Shown: positions 22,401 to 35,000 of the stretch, in pieces
Position numbering within the stretch: position 1 is the stretch's first letter
Layout of the letters: each line of letters begins with the position of its first letter
DNA from: Mesaphorura yosii
Lineage: Eukaryota > Arthropoda > Collembola > Poduromorpha > Tullbergiidae
Length of the DNA stretch: 64,000 nucleotides
Assembly: GCA_009869945.1 (NCBI GenBank)
Contig: WIXG01000006.1
Location: 372,001 to 436,000 of the forward strand
Direction: 5' to 3'
Position numbers and translations under genes: made by a program
Notes under the pieces: model-generated
The model's input: only the letters and a program-made list of their open reading frames with translations
Told to the model about the DNA's origin: nothing
Databases searched by the model: none

Positions 22401-25400
22401 TCGGTTCAAGTGCACTGAACCACAAAATTAGTGCGCTCAACAGCCGGACAGGAAAGGATAAAGGTTAGGTATATTTGAATAATAAAAGTGCAGCGCTAGG
22501 CAACAGGCAGCCTTGATTGGTTTCTCCGGGACTTATCGATTGCCCAACAGTAATTAAACGGTTCTTTGTCTGTCGGCTCACCTGCTTGCACATTGCCATT
22601 ATCGAATCCATGTCATATCCTAAAATTTAGCAGCGAATTGACAGAACATTGCCGAGGCCATGGATTCTATTACACGGAACAATAGTTAACCGTCAGTCTG
22701 TAACCGGGTCGATTCGGTTTGCTATTTTGCGCAATGCTTGTTAATTGGGTGCTGGCACACGAGTAGTACACATCCTTGAAGTATAAATATAAATATTACA
22801 TTTGCACCGATAATGCATTTTTATCTATTTCATGAGCCGAGGCAGTGCAGTCTGGCGCTTTACATACGATACGTGTGCATATTGCATCCTGCTATGAACA
22901 TTGTCTGCTCCCCTTCAGTCTGCAACGCTCCTTGTTTTGTTCCATGGCGATAGCGTGAAAGGATAGATCGTTAATAGGAGGGATCGTTTGCTATTTTTTT
23001 GCAACACATACTCGAAAACCTCGCCACTACGCCGCCACAGCAACATTTTATGGTTTTTGTAGCCTCGCTTGGTTTTATGTGTGCCTTGACTCGCTTTATT
23101 TTTTGCACTCACTGAGTCAGCATTCCAACAAGTGTGGCTCAGGGATTTCTGTCTGTCCATGCTAAATGTGCATCGTGCTGCATACCAGCACGGCCACAGC
23201 GCCTATCGCTTACAAATTTATGAGCCTGCTCTGGCGTCGTTCACGTGATTGTGTCTTTGAAACTTTGTGTGAGCAAAAACAGTCGTATAAATACACGCAG
23301 CTTGCCTCAGCGAATGTCGAGTTGAAAGGAGAATAATGGACAGCCAGCGAATCAGCTTATCGGCCCGCTGTTGTTAGGGAAGGTTGATGGTTATTCATTT
23401 TTTCGCAACCCACACTCTACTTGGAAGACGCTCTCTCTCCCTGTCTCCCTTATCTCCTTCCCTGTCTCAGGCATCATGGACTCCTGCTTTTGATCATGGG
23501 CTCTTTGTCGTCTCAAAAATCAAACACTTCGATCGTAACAAGCAAATATTTTGCGTTTGAACGACTCGTGTCAGAAACTCGGCTAATGAAATCGGACGTC
23601 TCCTCCAAGTTACCTCCTCTTTTGAGGTTTCGTTTTATTTGCACGTTTATGAAATCTCAGAATTTTGCAGATTCAAGCACTGCTGCATTTGTAGGGCAGA
23701 GTTGCATTTTCGAAAGCATTCCGGAATTGTGGCAAGCCAGATTGAATGTAGTTTCCCGTGGCAGGGCATTTTAATGAAAGATCGCGGTTTCGGCTTCGGA
23801 ACTGAGCCTCGTATCGCATGAGACATGATTTTGTAGTTATGCAGTCTGGGAGACGGGAAACCGAAACCTGGAACGAAGACTGACTGACTGCACGCCGGCG
23901 AGGAATGCACTCGTATTGATTTTTCTCTTGGGTTCGTTTCTAGGCAAAGCGAAGCAAAGTGGGTTTCTTCGCAGACAGCTTATCATCTACCTCACACCGG
24001 TTGCTAGATTTCGCAAAGATGCAAGTTCTCACTGGAGCTGCATGCGTGCTCCTTAATCTCTTTGAGCTCCCTCCGAATGACATATGAGAAACGAACTTTA
24101 GCACGGAGCGGATCAGGCAGACAAATTATACTCGAGTGAAGAGGATGAAAGGATTGCGAAAAAAAATAGAAAGGAAGCGACGCTCGTGTCTCGAGTGATG
24201 TAAACGATCTATGATTCGAATAATCGCCTGTGAATCCGTCCAATCTGCGAACTCTGTTTCTTCAACAGTACAATGCACTTCAGATCAGAATTCGCTATTG
24301 TCCTAGATCCAAAATTTTAAATCAATTCTCGCCCCACTGCAGGCAGTCTGTTAATTGGCTTGGCGTTGGCCTTTCGTAGGCGGAAATTGAATTAACGACC
24401 GAACAGCGAGTGAGTAACTGCCAATTAAGAAGTTTAACAGTCCAAACTCAATGATTAGCGGGACAAGTAGTGTGACAACCGTGATTATGATTCGGATTGA
24501 ATTTCTTGTCAAACTGTAAAGTTTTTGGAAGACATGAACTATCAATTTTTGAAAAGTTTGCTCGTTGTGCATGCACCGACGAATGTTCACAATGGAGCAA
24601 TAGCTATGAAAAGTTTATACTTGCCACTTTTCTCGCAGTGACAAGCGAAGGACACGGCTGAAAGACGCGAGCCACAACTTCTACTTCTAATTTTTAATAT
24701 TTCATGCATCTGAACGAAGAAAGTGGCAACTTTCTTTGCAGTCAAAGTCGGATTGTGAACTTTTAATTGGGGCAAACATGCATAAAATAAGCACATCAAA
24801 TATTGAAATTTATAATTTGAAGTGAGAGAAACGGGTTGGATAGAAATTGAAGATTTTGTGCTTTGTTTTGGTTGGGATTTCAACTTATTTTCTGAGATTT
24901 CCGAGTGGACATGAACCGTATCCAAATATTATTGGCGTGATGCAATCGCATCGTAACGTAGAAACGCCACGATCAGATCAACAATAAGGAAAATTTTTAT
25001 AGCTATTCAGCCTTGAAATTTTGCCTCGATTTGTTTTTTGCAATTGTACTTCTGCAATCGCGTCCACGTTGTGTTGTGCGCGTTAGCAGACGGGTCTGAT
25101 TAACTGCTTCGGGACTTTGGCCTGAGAAGCGAAGAGGCTACTTTATGCAGGCTAGTCTCGCCATTAGCAAGTACTTGTTACATAATGAGTAATGACAGAC
25201 AATATGAGCGAGGGAAGGGAGCCAATTATTAAAATTTATGCACAAAATACATGAGCACAAAATGCTTCTGCGCTTCGTCTCGCAATTCGCAATCGTGTAG
25301 CTTAAATGGGACAGTGTTGTACCTGGACGGCGCAACAACTTCATTATTATTATGCACGTCGGAGTGCAATTTATAAATTCTCATGCCCAAATTCTCACAC

Positions 25401-28389
25401 ACACAGTGACTTAATATAAGCGGCAGACGTCTAGGAGCTCAATGTACTGCAAATACAAAACGGTCCAGCAGCAACAGTGACTTGCTGTGAGGTCACGAGT
25501 CCGCCTCGTGTGAATGTGAACTGGACTTTGTTTTTTGCCACCTGCCTACGATACAGCAAGATGCCAAAAAATAAACAACGCGGAAATGGAAAGGTCTGTT
25601 TGTGCGCCGTTGGAATAATTAAAATTGCGCACATGTAGCCTTTTTGTGTGCCCCGGAATAATTCACTAAATTCTCTCGAAATTTTTCACAAAAAAAAATT
25701 AGTTAATTTAAGATTAGAAAAAACTAACGCGTGCTGAATAATGCACCAACTCCAATTGGATTAAGAAGCTGTTATTCAGACATGAGACAGACTTTCTCAC
25801 CTTGTCACGTGAATTATAAATGTGCAGTCTTAGGCTGCCTCCAGAACAGGTTGCCTGCCCGACCGTCTTTTGCTTCAAGCATTCTGTCTGATCAAGCCTC
25901 TAAAATTCTGATGTTTCTCTCCATGTCCACGTCTCAGGCACGCATGCTTGACAAGACAAACAGTAATTATGAACGGCGTGCCTTTATCCATCCACCTTTT
26001 AGTTTCACCTTTGCTTTGAAGTTATTAATTAGTTGAGCTGCAGACCTTTCTCTCCAATTGCTTCCGTTCAAAGAGTTTGGCCTGGCTGCAGCTCCTGTCA
26101 AGTTAACGTTTACATATTGCCCTTTAATTACTTCGCGCATTGTGACGACGGCAAGTCAAGCACCAAGCACGGAACATTAAAAACCCGCCTGAGGGATAAA
26201 TTGGAAATGCCATATGAAACCGTGAAACCATAAAAGTATAAATTGCAAATAATTATTACCGTCTGCAAATGCTCTCCCACCCGTTCTTGCCGAGGTCGCA
26301 CAGATGCATTTTTCAGTTTTCTGTTCCATGGAAAGGATTTCGCAGATGCACAAATAATGATCTCGTTCCCGTTCCGAAATTGGAATTCTGAGTTGTGACG
26401 GAATTCTTCTTCGTGCTATTATATACTCCAATTAAGAACAAGTTGCATTATTGTGCACTGCCTCAAACTTTCGCAACTTTCAATAGAGAGAAAGTCGCAC
26501 AAATTGTGCAATTTAATTTGTGATGCGATGTCACGCCCCACTTTTAAGGAGGCAAATGCGCGACTGCAAATGGTGACAAGATTTCTGGCGATGAACGAAT
26601 TTTATTTGCTCAAGTAGACTGCTATGAATTTGCGGATACAGTCTTGAAAGATTCGCTTCCGTCTGAGAGTTTGGCGGAGCATGTCTATTTCGAGTGAGAA
26701 AGTGCAAATACTAAAACAAAGTGCGGATCTGTGAATTTAATTAGTTCCGAGCAGAACTGCACATCAGTACTCAGAATGTAGGAATGCAGAATCGAATTGC
26801 AAGTGTAATTAAAATTGGATGTTAAGTAAATAGGAAGCGCTGGTCGCCTGGAGGAGTTAATTAAAATTCAGTGAATTTGTTGGTCGTCAGTCGCTGTCCA
26901 CTTTCAATAGGTTCGAATTTTTAATCAGAGTCTGGTAGTTTCTAATTTGAGCTGCTGTGATACAAAGATGACAGTCTTTTGAACTTTTCTGTCCGGTTAA
27001 TTTACTTTAAAGTGCCTGAGAGTTTTATGGTATCAGTGTTCCGATGTTTGCATTGCTTGGACACTGAAAATTGAGTACGGCTTCATTAGAAATTCGGCCG
27101 ACAGCGAGTGATGTGAGTGAAATGGCCAAAGCGGCATGGCAGCGATTGAACCAGTTAATTAAATTCCATGAATGTTTGCCTCGTGGAGCCAAATTGAATT
27201 TGACAAGTACAAAGGAAATTGTCTCCAGGGAAGAAATCTACGCGCGAAATGAAACTTAATCTTTTCATCTGATTGACTTGCGTGTTCACAACTCTCATGT
27301 CTCATAATCTCACCGCACGTTGCAATCTTTTGCTCTAAGCGCTCGCCTTTGCAGAAGCCAGTTTGATGTGGATCCAACTTTGAGCCTGCATTTGGAAACT
27401 TTGTTTAATTGATTTGACATAATTACATGGAGCATGAGACCGGCTCCCTTTTAGGCTCAAACCTCAAACAAACTCAAAAACTTTGCTTCCTTTGCACTTT
27501 TGCAATGGCAAAATGTCATCTGTGCAGAAATGTAATGCAATTTCCTGCACTGACGCCGCATGAGCCATGAGGCTAGCACTGGAAGACGAAGGCTCCTCTG
27601 CGTTCGCGAATTCAGAATTGAAATTCAGATGCACGTCTTGAATTAATTCTGCGAAGTCTGCGACGAGGTCTCTGGCGACGCGATGCAGAGACTCACGTTT
27701 GCGAAAGGTTACATAAATTTCGCGAAAAGTTTGACATAAAATTTGAAGATTATAAAATGTATTTTTATTTTTCTCTGCTTCTGCTGTCCTTCCTTGTTAT
27801 TATGAGTTGTAAATGCTATTAGCGAAGTTAGGGTTAGGTGCAGAGCGGGGCTGCAGGACGACGGGAAGGAGTTAGTTGCTAAGGATTATGTGCTTGCTGC
27901 TTGAACCATGCTTTTTCTTGTTCCCATGAACGAGAGGTCTGAGGTCTGGCTCGGTAACCTTAGCGGACGGTGAGCCAGGCGCTGATCAAATACTAATACG
28001 TGTTGTGATGGGAGATGAGATGCGAAAGATGCTGGTTGCAAAGCAGGAGGAGAGTTGCATGATGCATTTAACAAGGGTTTTATTTTTGCACATATTCACT
28101 TAATGTAGAAGAGAACGCTCGCTCCTTGTCTTTGCGTACCTTCAGTGCGATGGAGGAGTGCAGAATGTTGTGTATCAGTTTAACTGTGTGCAAATAACCG
28201 AACGAGAGGAAAGCGAGGAAATTTTCATGTTCCATTGGATTTTGCAAAATTATAACAACTAAAAGTTTATTACTCCTTTTCTGCGTCTGCCTCCTTCTGC
28301 CCTGCTCCTCGTCTCGCCGTCGCTCCTTCTCGTTCATCAGTGCAGCTCAAACTCAACTTCATGTCACCGGAGAATTTTCCGCCTTTCCC
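13421..28389. other. Long gene-poor tract
   Basis: About 15 kb with no exon chain I can support. The largest open frames are minus 14011-14517 (168 codons, ATG only at codon 13) and minus 17101-17511 (136 codons, no ATG at its start); neither has a recognisable domain. Short motifs of interest are a 16-bp palindrome at 14972-14987, a GCTCA tandem repeat near 21790-21810, and a slightly GC-richer open stretch at about 20000-20240. It may hold distal regulatory DNA or long introns of genes outside the window. Confidence 0.5.
14972..14987. promoter_or_regulatory. 16-bp palindrome with double E-box
   Basis: GTCACGTGCACGTGAC is a perfect 16-bp palindrome containing CACGTGCACGTG, the 12-mer also found at 8291. 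It lies about 1.5 kb upstream of the winged-helix/phosphorylase start codon. A bHLH or bHLH-Zip binding role is plausible from the motif but unproven. Confidence 0.4.
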
Positions 28390-28428
28390 TATAAATACTA
28401 AGCAGCCTCGCCGTGGAACAATTCAGTT
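28390..28428 (+). promoter_or_regulatory. Candidate core promoter: TATA box plus initiator
   Basis: TATAAATA at 28390-28397 is followed by TTCAGTT, an arthropod-type initiator whose A is 28425. The spacing (35 bp from the first T) equals that of the promoter candidate of the Gly-rich gene at 47.8 kb, a little longer than the usual 30 or so. A candidate coding exon starts 435 bp downstream. Confidence 0.4.
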
Positions 28429-28859
28429 CCAAGTGGAACCTGTTCAATTGCACACATTCCTCGCTCCTCTCGGCTCTCGCCGTCTCAGCCAGACACAGTC
28501 AGTCGCCCTTCCTTCTTTGTCTCGCAAAGTTTCTCTCTAATAATTTCAAACACTCAAACATTTTGATACTTTCAGTCCAACAACTTTTCAGTTAACTCTC
28601 AGTTTATTTTCCTCATGTCTTTCGAAAAATCTCTTTCAAAGAATTTATTGCCACTTGTTTCGACGAATCTCACAAAGTGTTGGACCATGTCTCATGCTCG
28701 CAGTACGTTTTAGTCATCAGCAGTCTCATCCCAGTTTGAGCCAGTTGTTTTTCAACAATGAACATGAACAACGAATAACGTGACAAAGTCCGAGGTCAAA
28801 GTGCACAGCTCATTGTACATCGACTCTCTCGTTTGCGCCAAAACCAAAGTCTGGATAAG

Positions 28860-28964
28860 ATGATGGATAGCCGGTACTGGGCGAATCCTTTATTGAATGC
28901 AATCGCCACCAACAATAAGGCCTACTACTATTATTGCACGGCCAAAGCAGCGCTATGGAGCCAG
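28860..28964 (+). CDS. Candidate first coding exon of an unrecognised gene
   Basis: An ATG at 28860 opens a 35-codon frame (starts MMDSRYWANPLLNAIATN, later AYYYYCTAKAALWSQ) that runs exactly in phase 0 into a donor, CAG then GTACCC, at 28965. It lies downstream of a TATA/initiator pair. No continuing exon was found before the zinc-finger gene at 32.1 kb, so either the next exon is remote or this is a chance frame. I do not recognise the peptide and give no function. Confidence 0.25.
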
Positions 28965-31900
28965 GTACCCTCTTTCAGCTATTCGTATCTGTACGGGGCT
29001 TTCTCTTGTGCGGGAAAGTGCTCATTAGCTTGCACGATTCATCGCTTAAACACTCGCATTTCGCACGCAGATGCAAATTTGCTGCATCTTCTCTTTGTTT
29101 GTCTTGCTCGGTGTGAAAGTCGGCTGGCGGTTTCAATTAGGAGAGAAAAGAGACAAGACTTAAGTTTCAACAGGTCGCTGGCACAATTCATCCCATCAAA
29201 TATTAAACCTAATTAATTATTAAGTCCCACTTGTCCGCTTCAACGCTCATGTCCAACAAATTATCAGACAAGGCAATGTTTTGACAGCGTAGAGCAGCGA
29301 TGAGCTAGCAAGCGTATTTCGTGCAACTATAATTAGATGCTATGCAATTTAATGCACTTAAAGAATTTGGGTCAGGTCAGAGAAATAGCACGACGATGAC
29401 GACGATTTTTCGTCCGTGGTCAGAAAATATTTGGCATTGGCTCCATTCTCGGACCCATTTACGAAAGACATTTCAGCGAAGGGGAAAATAAGAAAATGCC
29501 AACTCGCTTTTTTACAGTGCAAGCGGAGAGTCATAAAACAAAGGCATGCAAGACCGTAAATCATTGTTAAGCACTGAAGGCGACGTCGACGTGCGTTGAC
29601 CCGACAAAAGTTCGCGGTTCGGTAATCCAATTTTGGTTATGGCTGAAACTCAATCATTATTTCCGTGTCACTTCACAGCGGGTTTAAAGTTGACTTTTAA
29701 TAGTCAAATGTTATAAAATGCATGAGACAGGATTTATAGACTTTTGCAAGAAATTCTAAGCTCACCGAGTGCACACCTTAATTACAACCCTTGCTGAATT
29801 TATAAGCATTAACCACCGGGGTTGGGGTTTGCCGCAGAAATGCTGCAGTAGTAATTTAAAACCCACAAAACGGAGAGATAGAAAGAACTATGCAGATTCA
29901 TGAATTTATGCGCCAAGGCCCATGCTAGATTTTTAATTTGATCTATTTGTTGAGACGATGATGAGATGAACCATACGAGCAACTCGTACATGCAACTTGC
30001 TGGCATGCGTGCCCGATTTTTAGACATATTCGAAAATCTAAAAGCACATCAGAGCATAAAAGTGGTCATTGAAGTTTCATCTCGAATAAAATTTGAAAGT
30101 GGACAGGACAGACACTACCCGCTGTATTCATTGATCTGTGAAATGCTTTCCCCAGCCCTTTCCATGCAAGTCGACTAGTCGACCCGACCACATAGCTGAA
30201 CAAAATATAATGAAAAGTGACACGCGTATCAATTATAGACTGACAGCCACTCGTCCCCTCATGCCCCAGCTGTCTGTGTCGCTGTCCACGAGGACGGGCA
30301 ACGCACCACACAGGAGTGTTGCACTTTACTCTAACCCGAGGTCTTCCAGGCTATGCTCCACTAAAATCCTTCCCATTCCCTCTAATTAAGTTTTTCAGAA
30401 TTTTATACTGTGTATCGATGAAAATCAACTGGAAATATTTCGCAGGGACCTGTTTCATGGTGCAGCAACGTCAACCTGTCATTATTTTGAAAAAGTCACT
30501 GTTTTCTGGGTTCACGTCTTGCAATTTAAATTGATGGTCTAGTCGGCAATTTTACAATAGAACACAAACATGAATTGATGGGCAGGCACAATCCGAGTGG
30601 TTCGAGGGAGCATTCCTGTGCACTGCATGTTCACTGCAATTGCAAAATTGTACAACCTTTCCAAATAGCTTAGGCGGCTCAAATAACTCCAACTTCCTGT
30701 TCGCATCGCAAAGAAACCGTTCCAGTATGGACTCATTGGCTCCATAGGTCAGTTACTTAACGAGGCTTCACACAAAATCTAAAGTCCATAATGCTGCGCC
30801 CGAACGTAATGTTAAGGAAAAGAGAATTTGGTATGGCAATTTGGAATGTGAATGTTCTGAAACGTGTTCTTTCGACTATTGAAAAATTTTCGCATGAAAT
30901 TAATTCGAGATGAGTATCAGATTGGATTGGAGTCTCTTGAGGAAGTTGGCCTTATTTTACTTCAACTCAATGTTAAAATTGAAATGCAAGATATCAGAAT
31001 TTTGTCGATATCTGGGTTCGGACTCGCTTTTCGGGCTGTTCTCTATTTGTTTTATGCTTCATCATTTCTTTTCCAATTTCCATGCAAGCAGCATTCACAA
31101 TCGTATGGTTTCGTCTCATTCCTAATTCCGTCTCTTCACTGCATGCATTTTGCTGCCTATTCTGTGCAGCCAGTTTCGAGGTGAGATTTCAGAATTCTGA
31201 CGGTTTGAAATTAACACGTAATGTGATATGAATACGAACACTGGAGCAGTGTTTGACTGTCCATCTCCTGAGAATTTCCTTCCTGATTAGATGTCCTCTA
31301 TTATTTATTCGCCTCGAATTACAATTACTTCAGGGCACGGCTCCTTGTCTCCTATTGTGCATATTGTGTGTGCTTGATTTGAATTGCTTGCAATCTGTTT
31401 CTGGTTTTGCGTATCCCCGATCACGTTTGTGGAAATTTCGACATTTTTCACGTCGCTTTAATAATGCTTTGCTTTGCTCCGCTTCTCTGCTTCGACTTTC
31501 CATACGATCTTTAATAATTATCAAACTTATTCTATGCAATTAGTAGGACCGTTGGATTCCAAGATGATGCTCAACAAAATCGCAATATTTGTTACGAAAA
31601 ATAGAAATGGTTTGGTTGATATACGAGAGTGCAATTATGGGCGGCAGCCAGCAGTATTTGCTGCGTTGGATGGCCCATGACATTCGAATGATAAGTTAAC
31701 AGTTTGGTTGCCAGATAACGATAACGAATTCAGAATTTGACTGAAGGCGCGGTCGCCTTGTGGCCAAGTCCTGAATCGGGGTGTTCAGAGACGAGTGGGC
31801 AGGCAGGGCCACTGTCTGGCAATTCGTGGCGGCCGAAGAGGTGAGACAGACTCTAAACTGGTCGTCAGCCATTTGCATGACAGGGCTGTTACGTTTGTTA

Positions 31901-32099
31901 AAGAGTCAACATATTCTGTCGCCACAAAAGGCACAAGAGTTTGGTCAAAATGAAATGGAGGACCTCAGAAGTATGATCAAAATGATATATGTGGCAAGAC
32001 GGGCGTGGAAGTTTCCGGCTCCACTAATGGCAATAGAGTCTGTGATGAGATTGTGTCCGGAGTATAAAACGAAAACCATGTTGGCGCTTTTAGTCTCTC
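28965..32099. other. Gene-poor interval before the zinc-finger gene
   Basis: No supported exons. It contains a 14-bp palindrome (30170-30183) and several open frames of around 70-124 codons without recognisable domains. A TATAAAA at 32063-32069 sits only 31 bp before the ATG of the next gene, which leaves almost no room for a 5'UTR, so its role is uncertain. Confidence 0.45.
30170..30183. repeat. 14-bp palindrome GTCGACTAGTCGAC
   Basis: A perfect inverted repeat seen directly in non-coding DNA, made of two GTCGAC hexamers around TA. No flanking structure suggests an origin or recombination site. Confidence 0.6.
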
Positions 32100-35000
32100 A
32101 TGGGTGGGAAGCGTGGAGGTGGGGCGAGAGGTTCCAAGCGACTCAGCTCCAATGAAACGGCGGGGGCACCCAACGCCCAGCCCCAGCACCCAGCCAACGC
32201 TGGCCTGGTTCCAGCTAGAAAGGAACCGCCAGAACTTCATGCTTCAGATATTTCGAACCAATTCGGTAAGTGCCAAAGCGCCCCACAAAAGTGCGCAGTG
32301 ATAATCCAGACTGGTCTAACACTGCTTCTCCTTAATTCAGGTGTAACATTTTGTCCGGAATGCAAGACCAAATTCAACGACTCCACCTACAGACCAGTGC
32401 AGGAGGGTTGCGGGCACATCAAATGTAGATCGTGCCTCATTCGGAATGAAGACGGGTGCAAGCAATGCAAACGGAGCGCGGAGGTAGCACCAACACCCAG
32501 CTCAACCCTCGTCGTCTCGAGGGTGGCCGATCCACAATTTCCCTCATCGAATGCGATCACACATGGTAACGCATAAATGAATACATAATTCTATTTTACC
32601 TGAGAAGCGAGACTCATCAGCTTAATTTTATGAAGGATCCTCGTCCAATAACGCCCATTCCGTTCGAGAGTCAGCCGATCCCACATGGGGCACAACTGGA
32701 GACCCAATCAATCGAAGAAGTCCTCCAAAACGCAAGAGTAAGTTAATCACATTCTTCGTATCCAAATTTCTACATGTTTCCGGCTCTAACTATTGGAACT
32801 TTTGCGCAGTTCTCTCAAATACAGTATCTCAAGAGACAAGACTCTCTTTCTCCAGCTCTCTCGAGCTTACACCGCTTAATTCGCACAATGAGTACGGGGT
32901 TGACGTGAAAAGATGTCGCAAGAAGGAACCTCTGTATTACGCTACACCAAGTAAGAGGAGCCATCCCGAGATCGTCGAAATGGCAAATGATAATAATAGT
33001 TTTCATGTCTGACTAGCACTTTCTTTTTTCTCAGTTGACGCAACGGCACAGTGCAAAACTGAGCTCGCATGTGAAATCGCAGTACCGCCCCGGAATGGGA
33101 TTACAATCCATAGGGTCAATCGCCAGGTGGGCCAGCCACTTGAATTACTTCGCTCTCAATCCAATCATGCCACTGACGCCGTGTCGACCTTCTACAACCA
33201 ACCTCCGAGAAATGCTACTGCTAACCCAAATCATGTTCCTGACTGGACTGCTTCACTTGAAGTGATCGGAAATGGGAATCATGTCCAAGTCCGTAACAGC
33301 TCTCACATTTCTGATGGTAAGAATTACGGCGTAATTATTGTATTTCCGTAATAGAAATATGCAAGTTGAAATTAATTAATTCTGCTGAATGTAGATTCCG
33401 AAGGGTCGCAGCTCGGGACGATTTGCCCTTCACAGTTACAACAACTCCAGCTTCCAGGCCAAGTTCATAATGAGACCGGCTCATTGGTCAGTTTGAGTTG
33501 CGAGAACTCAAATTCTACAACTGACGATGCTGGTGAAAATTCTCAGAAAAACAACACGGGCGAGAAGAAGAAGAAAAAGCGGAGTCCGGTGTTCATTCAC
33601 GAGCACATCAAAATTCTTAGCGGTAAGAGTCACGAAAAACGAAGGCACATCAGATGAAAAATGAAATGCTATCAAATGCATACTAAATGTGATGTACTCT
33701 ATTCAGGAGATCCGCAAATGTACCAATGTTCTATCTGCACTAAGAAATTTAAGACGAAGGCCCACATTAAGTACCATGAGTTCTGTCAAAATGGAGAAAA
33801 ACCGTACAGGTAACTCATGAACTCATTTGATCAAATACATGCGCCATTGAATGCCATGAATTGTGAATTGATAATATTTTACGTCTCTGAAGGTGTGAAC
33901 AATGCGGACAAGGGTTTATCGCAAAATCTCACTACGAGTACCATCTGAGGACTCACACAGGTAAATTGTTATGGATAAATGAATGCTGTAATGATGAAGC
34001 TAACCAATATTCGGCATGTTCTTTGGAAACAGGCGAGCGCCCTTACGTCTGTCCGAAATGTGGGAAGGGATTCAATCAGAGAGGCAAAGTGACTCGTCAC
34101 ATGCGATCACACACTGGCGAGAAGCCATTTCATTGTGACACGTGCGGTCGAGGATTTGCAAACGCTCAAGCCATGAGATCTCATTTCTTAACTCACACTG
34201 GAGGTAGGCTGCTTTGCCATCTTTGCGCTGATGAAACTTTGTTTCTCTGTTCTAACACTTGAAATGCATCTTCTCATAGAGCGACCGTTTGCTTGCGAAC
34301 ATTGCAACAAGCGATTCACGGGCATGACGAATCTCAAAAAGCACATTATCACTCACACTGGTAAGATGAAGACTGGCAAATACATTTTCGCACCATATTC
34401 AAGTGATGACAATCATAGTGCCATTGATTTTATGTTACCAGGCGAAAGACCATTCATGTGCGGTCACTGTGGCAAAAGCTTTGGGCTGAAGTGGACACTC
34501 GATCTGCACATGAGGACACACTCCAGTGAGCGTCCGTACGCATGCGACCAATGTTCCCGAGCTTTCTCCAACAGTAAAGACTTAAGAAGACATCTTGTAA
34601 TTCACTCTGGTATGAAAATGACAATATCAATACTGTGGTGAAATCCTAAGCAAATGAATTCATGCCAATCTGTGTATGCCATTAATGTGCTTGCAGGTGA
34701 ACGACCATTCAAATGCTGGCTATGTGGTACTGCATTCCGTAGGAAAGACAATTTAGACCGACACATTAAGAACACGCACAACCAGCCAAGAGAAGTTGCC
34801 AAACAACTGGCCAACCAGGCCGCTGCTGAATACTTGGCCGCAACCAAGGCCGCGAACGATGCTCTGGCATCGGGTGGAGCCGTTCCCATTGCCAGTACTT
34901 CGACATCTTCCAGTCCAATGAAAGCCAGGTAATTCTTGTACCCATTCATGCAATGTCGTTTAGTTTGAGTGCGGTTTCAAGAAAAGCCTACTTCTAATGT

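Noticed and set aside
23286-23310. TATAAATA followed by CTCAGC, promoter-like
   Set aside because: The TATA to initiator distance is only about 23 bp and no coding exon follows.
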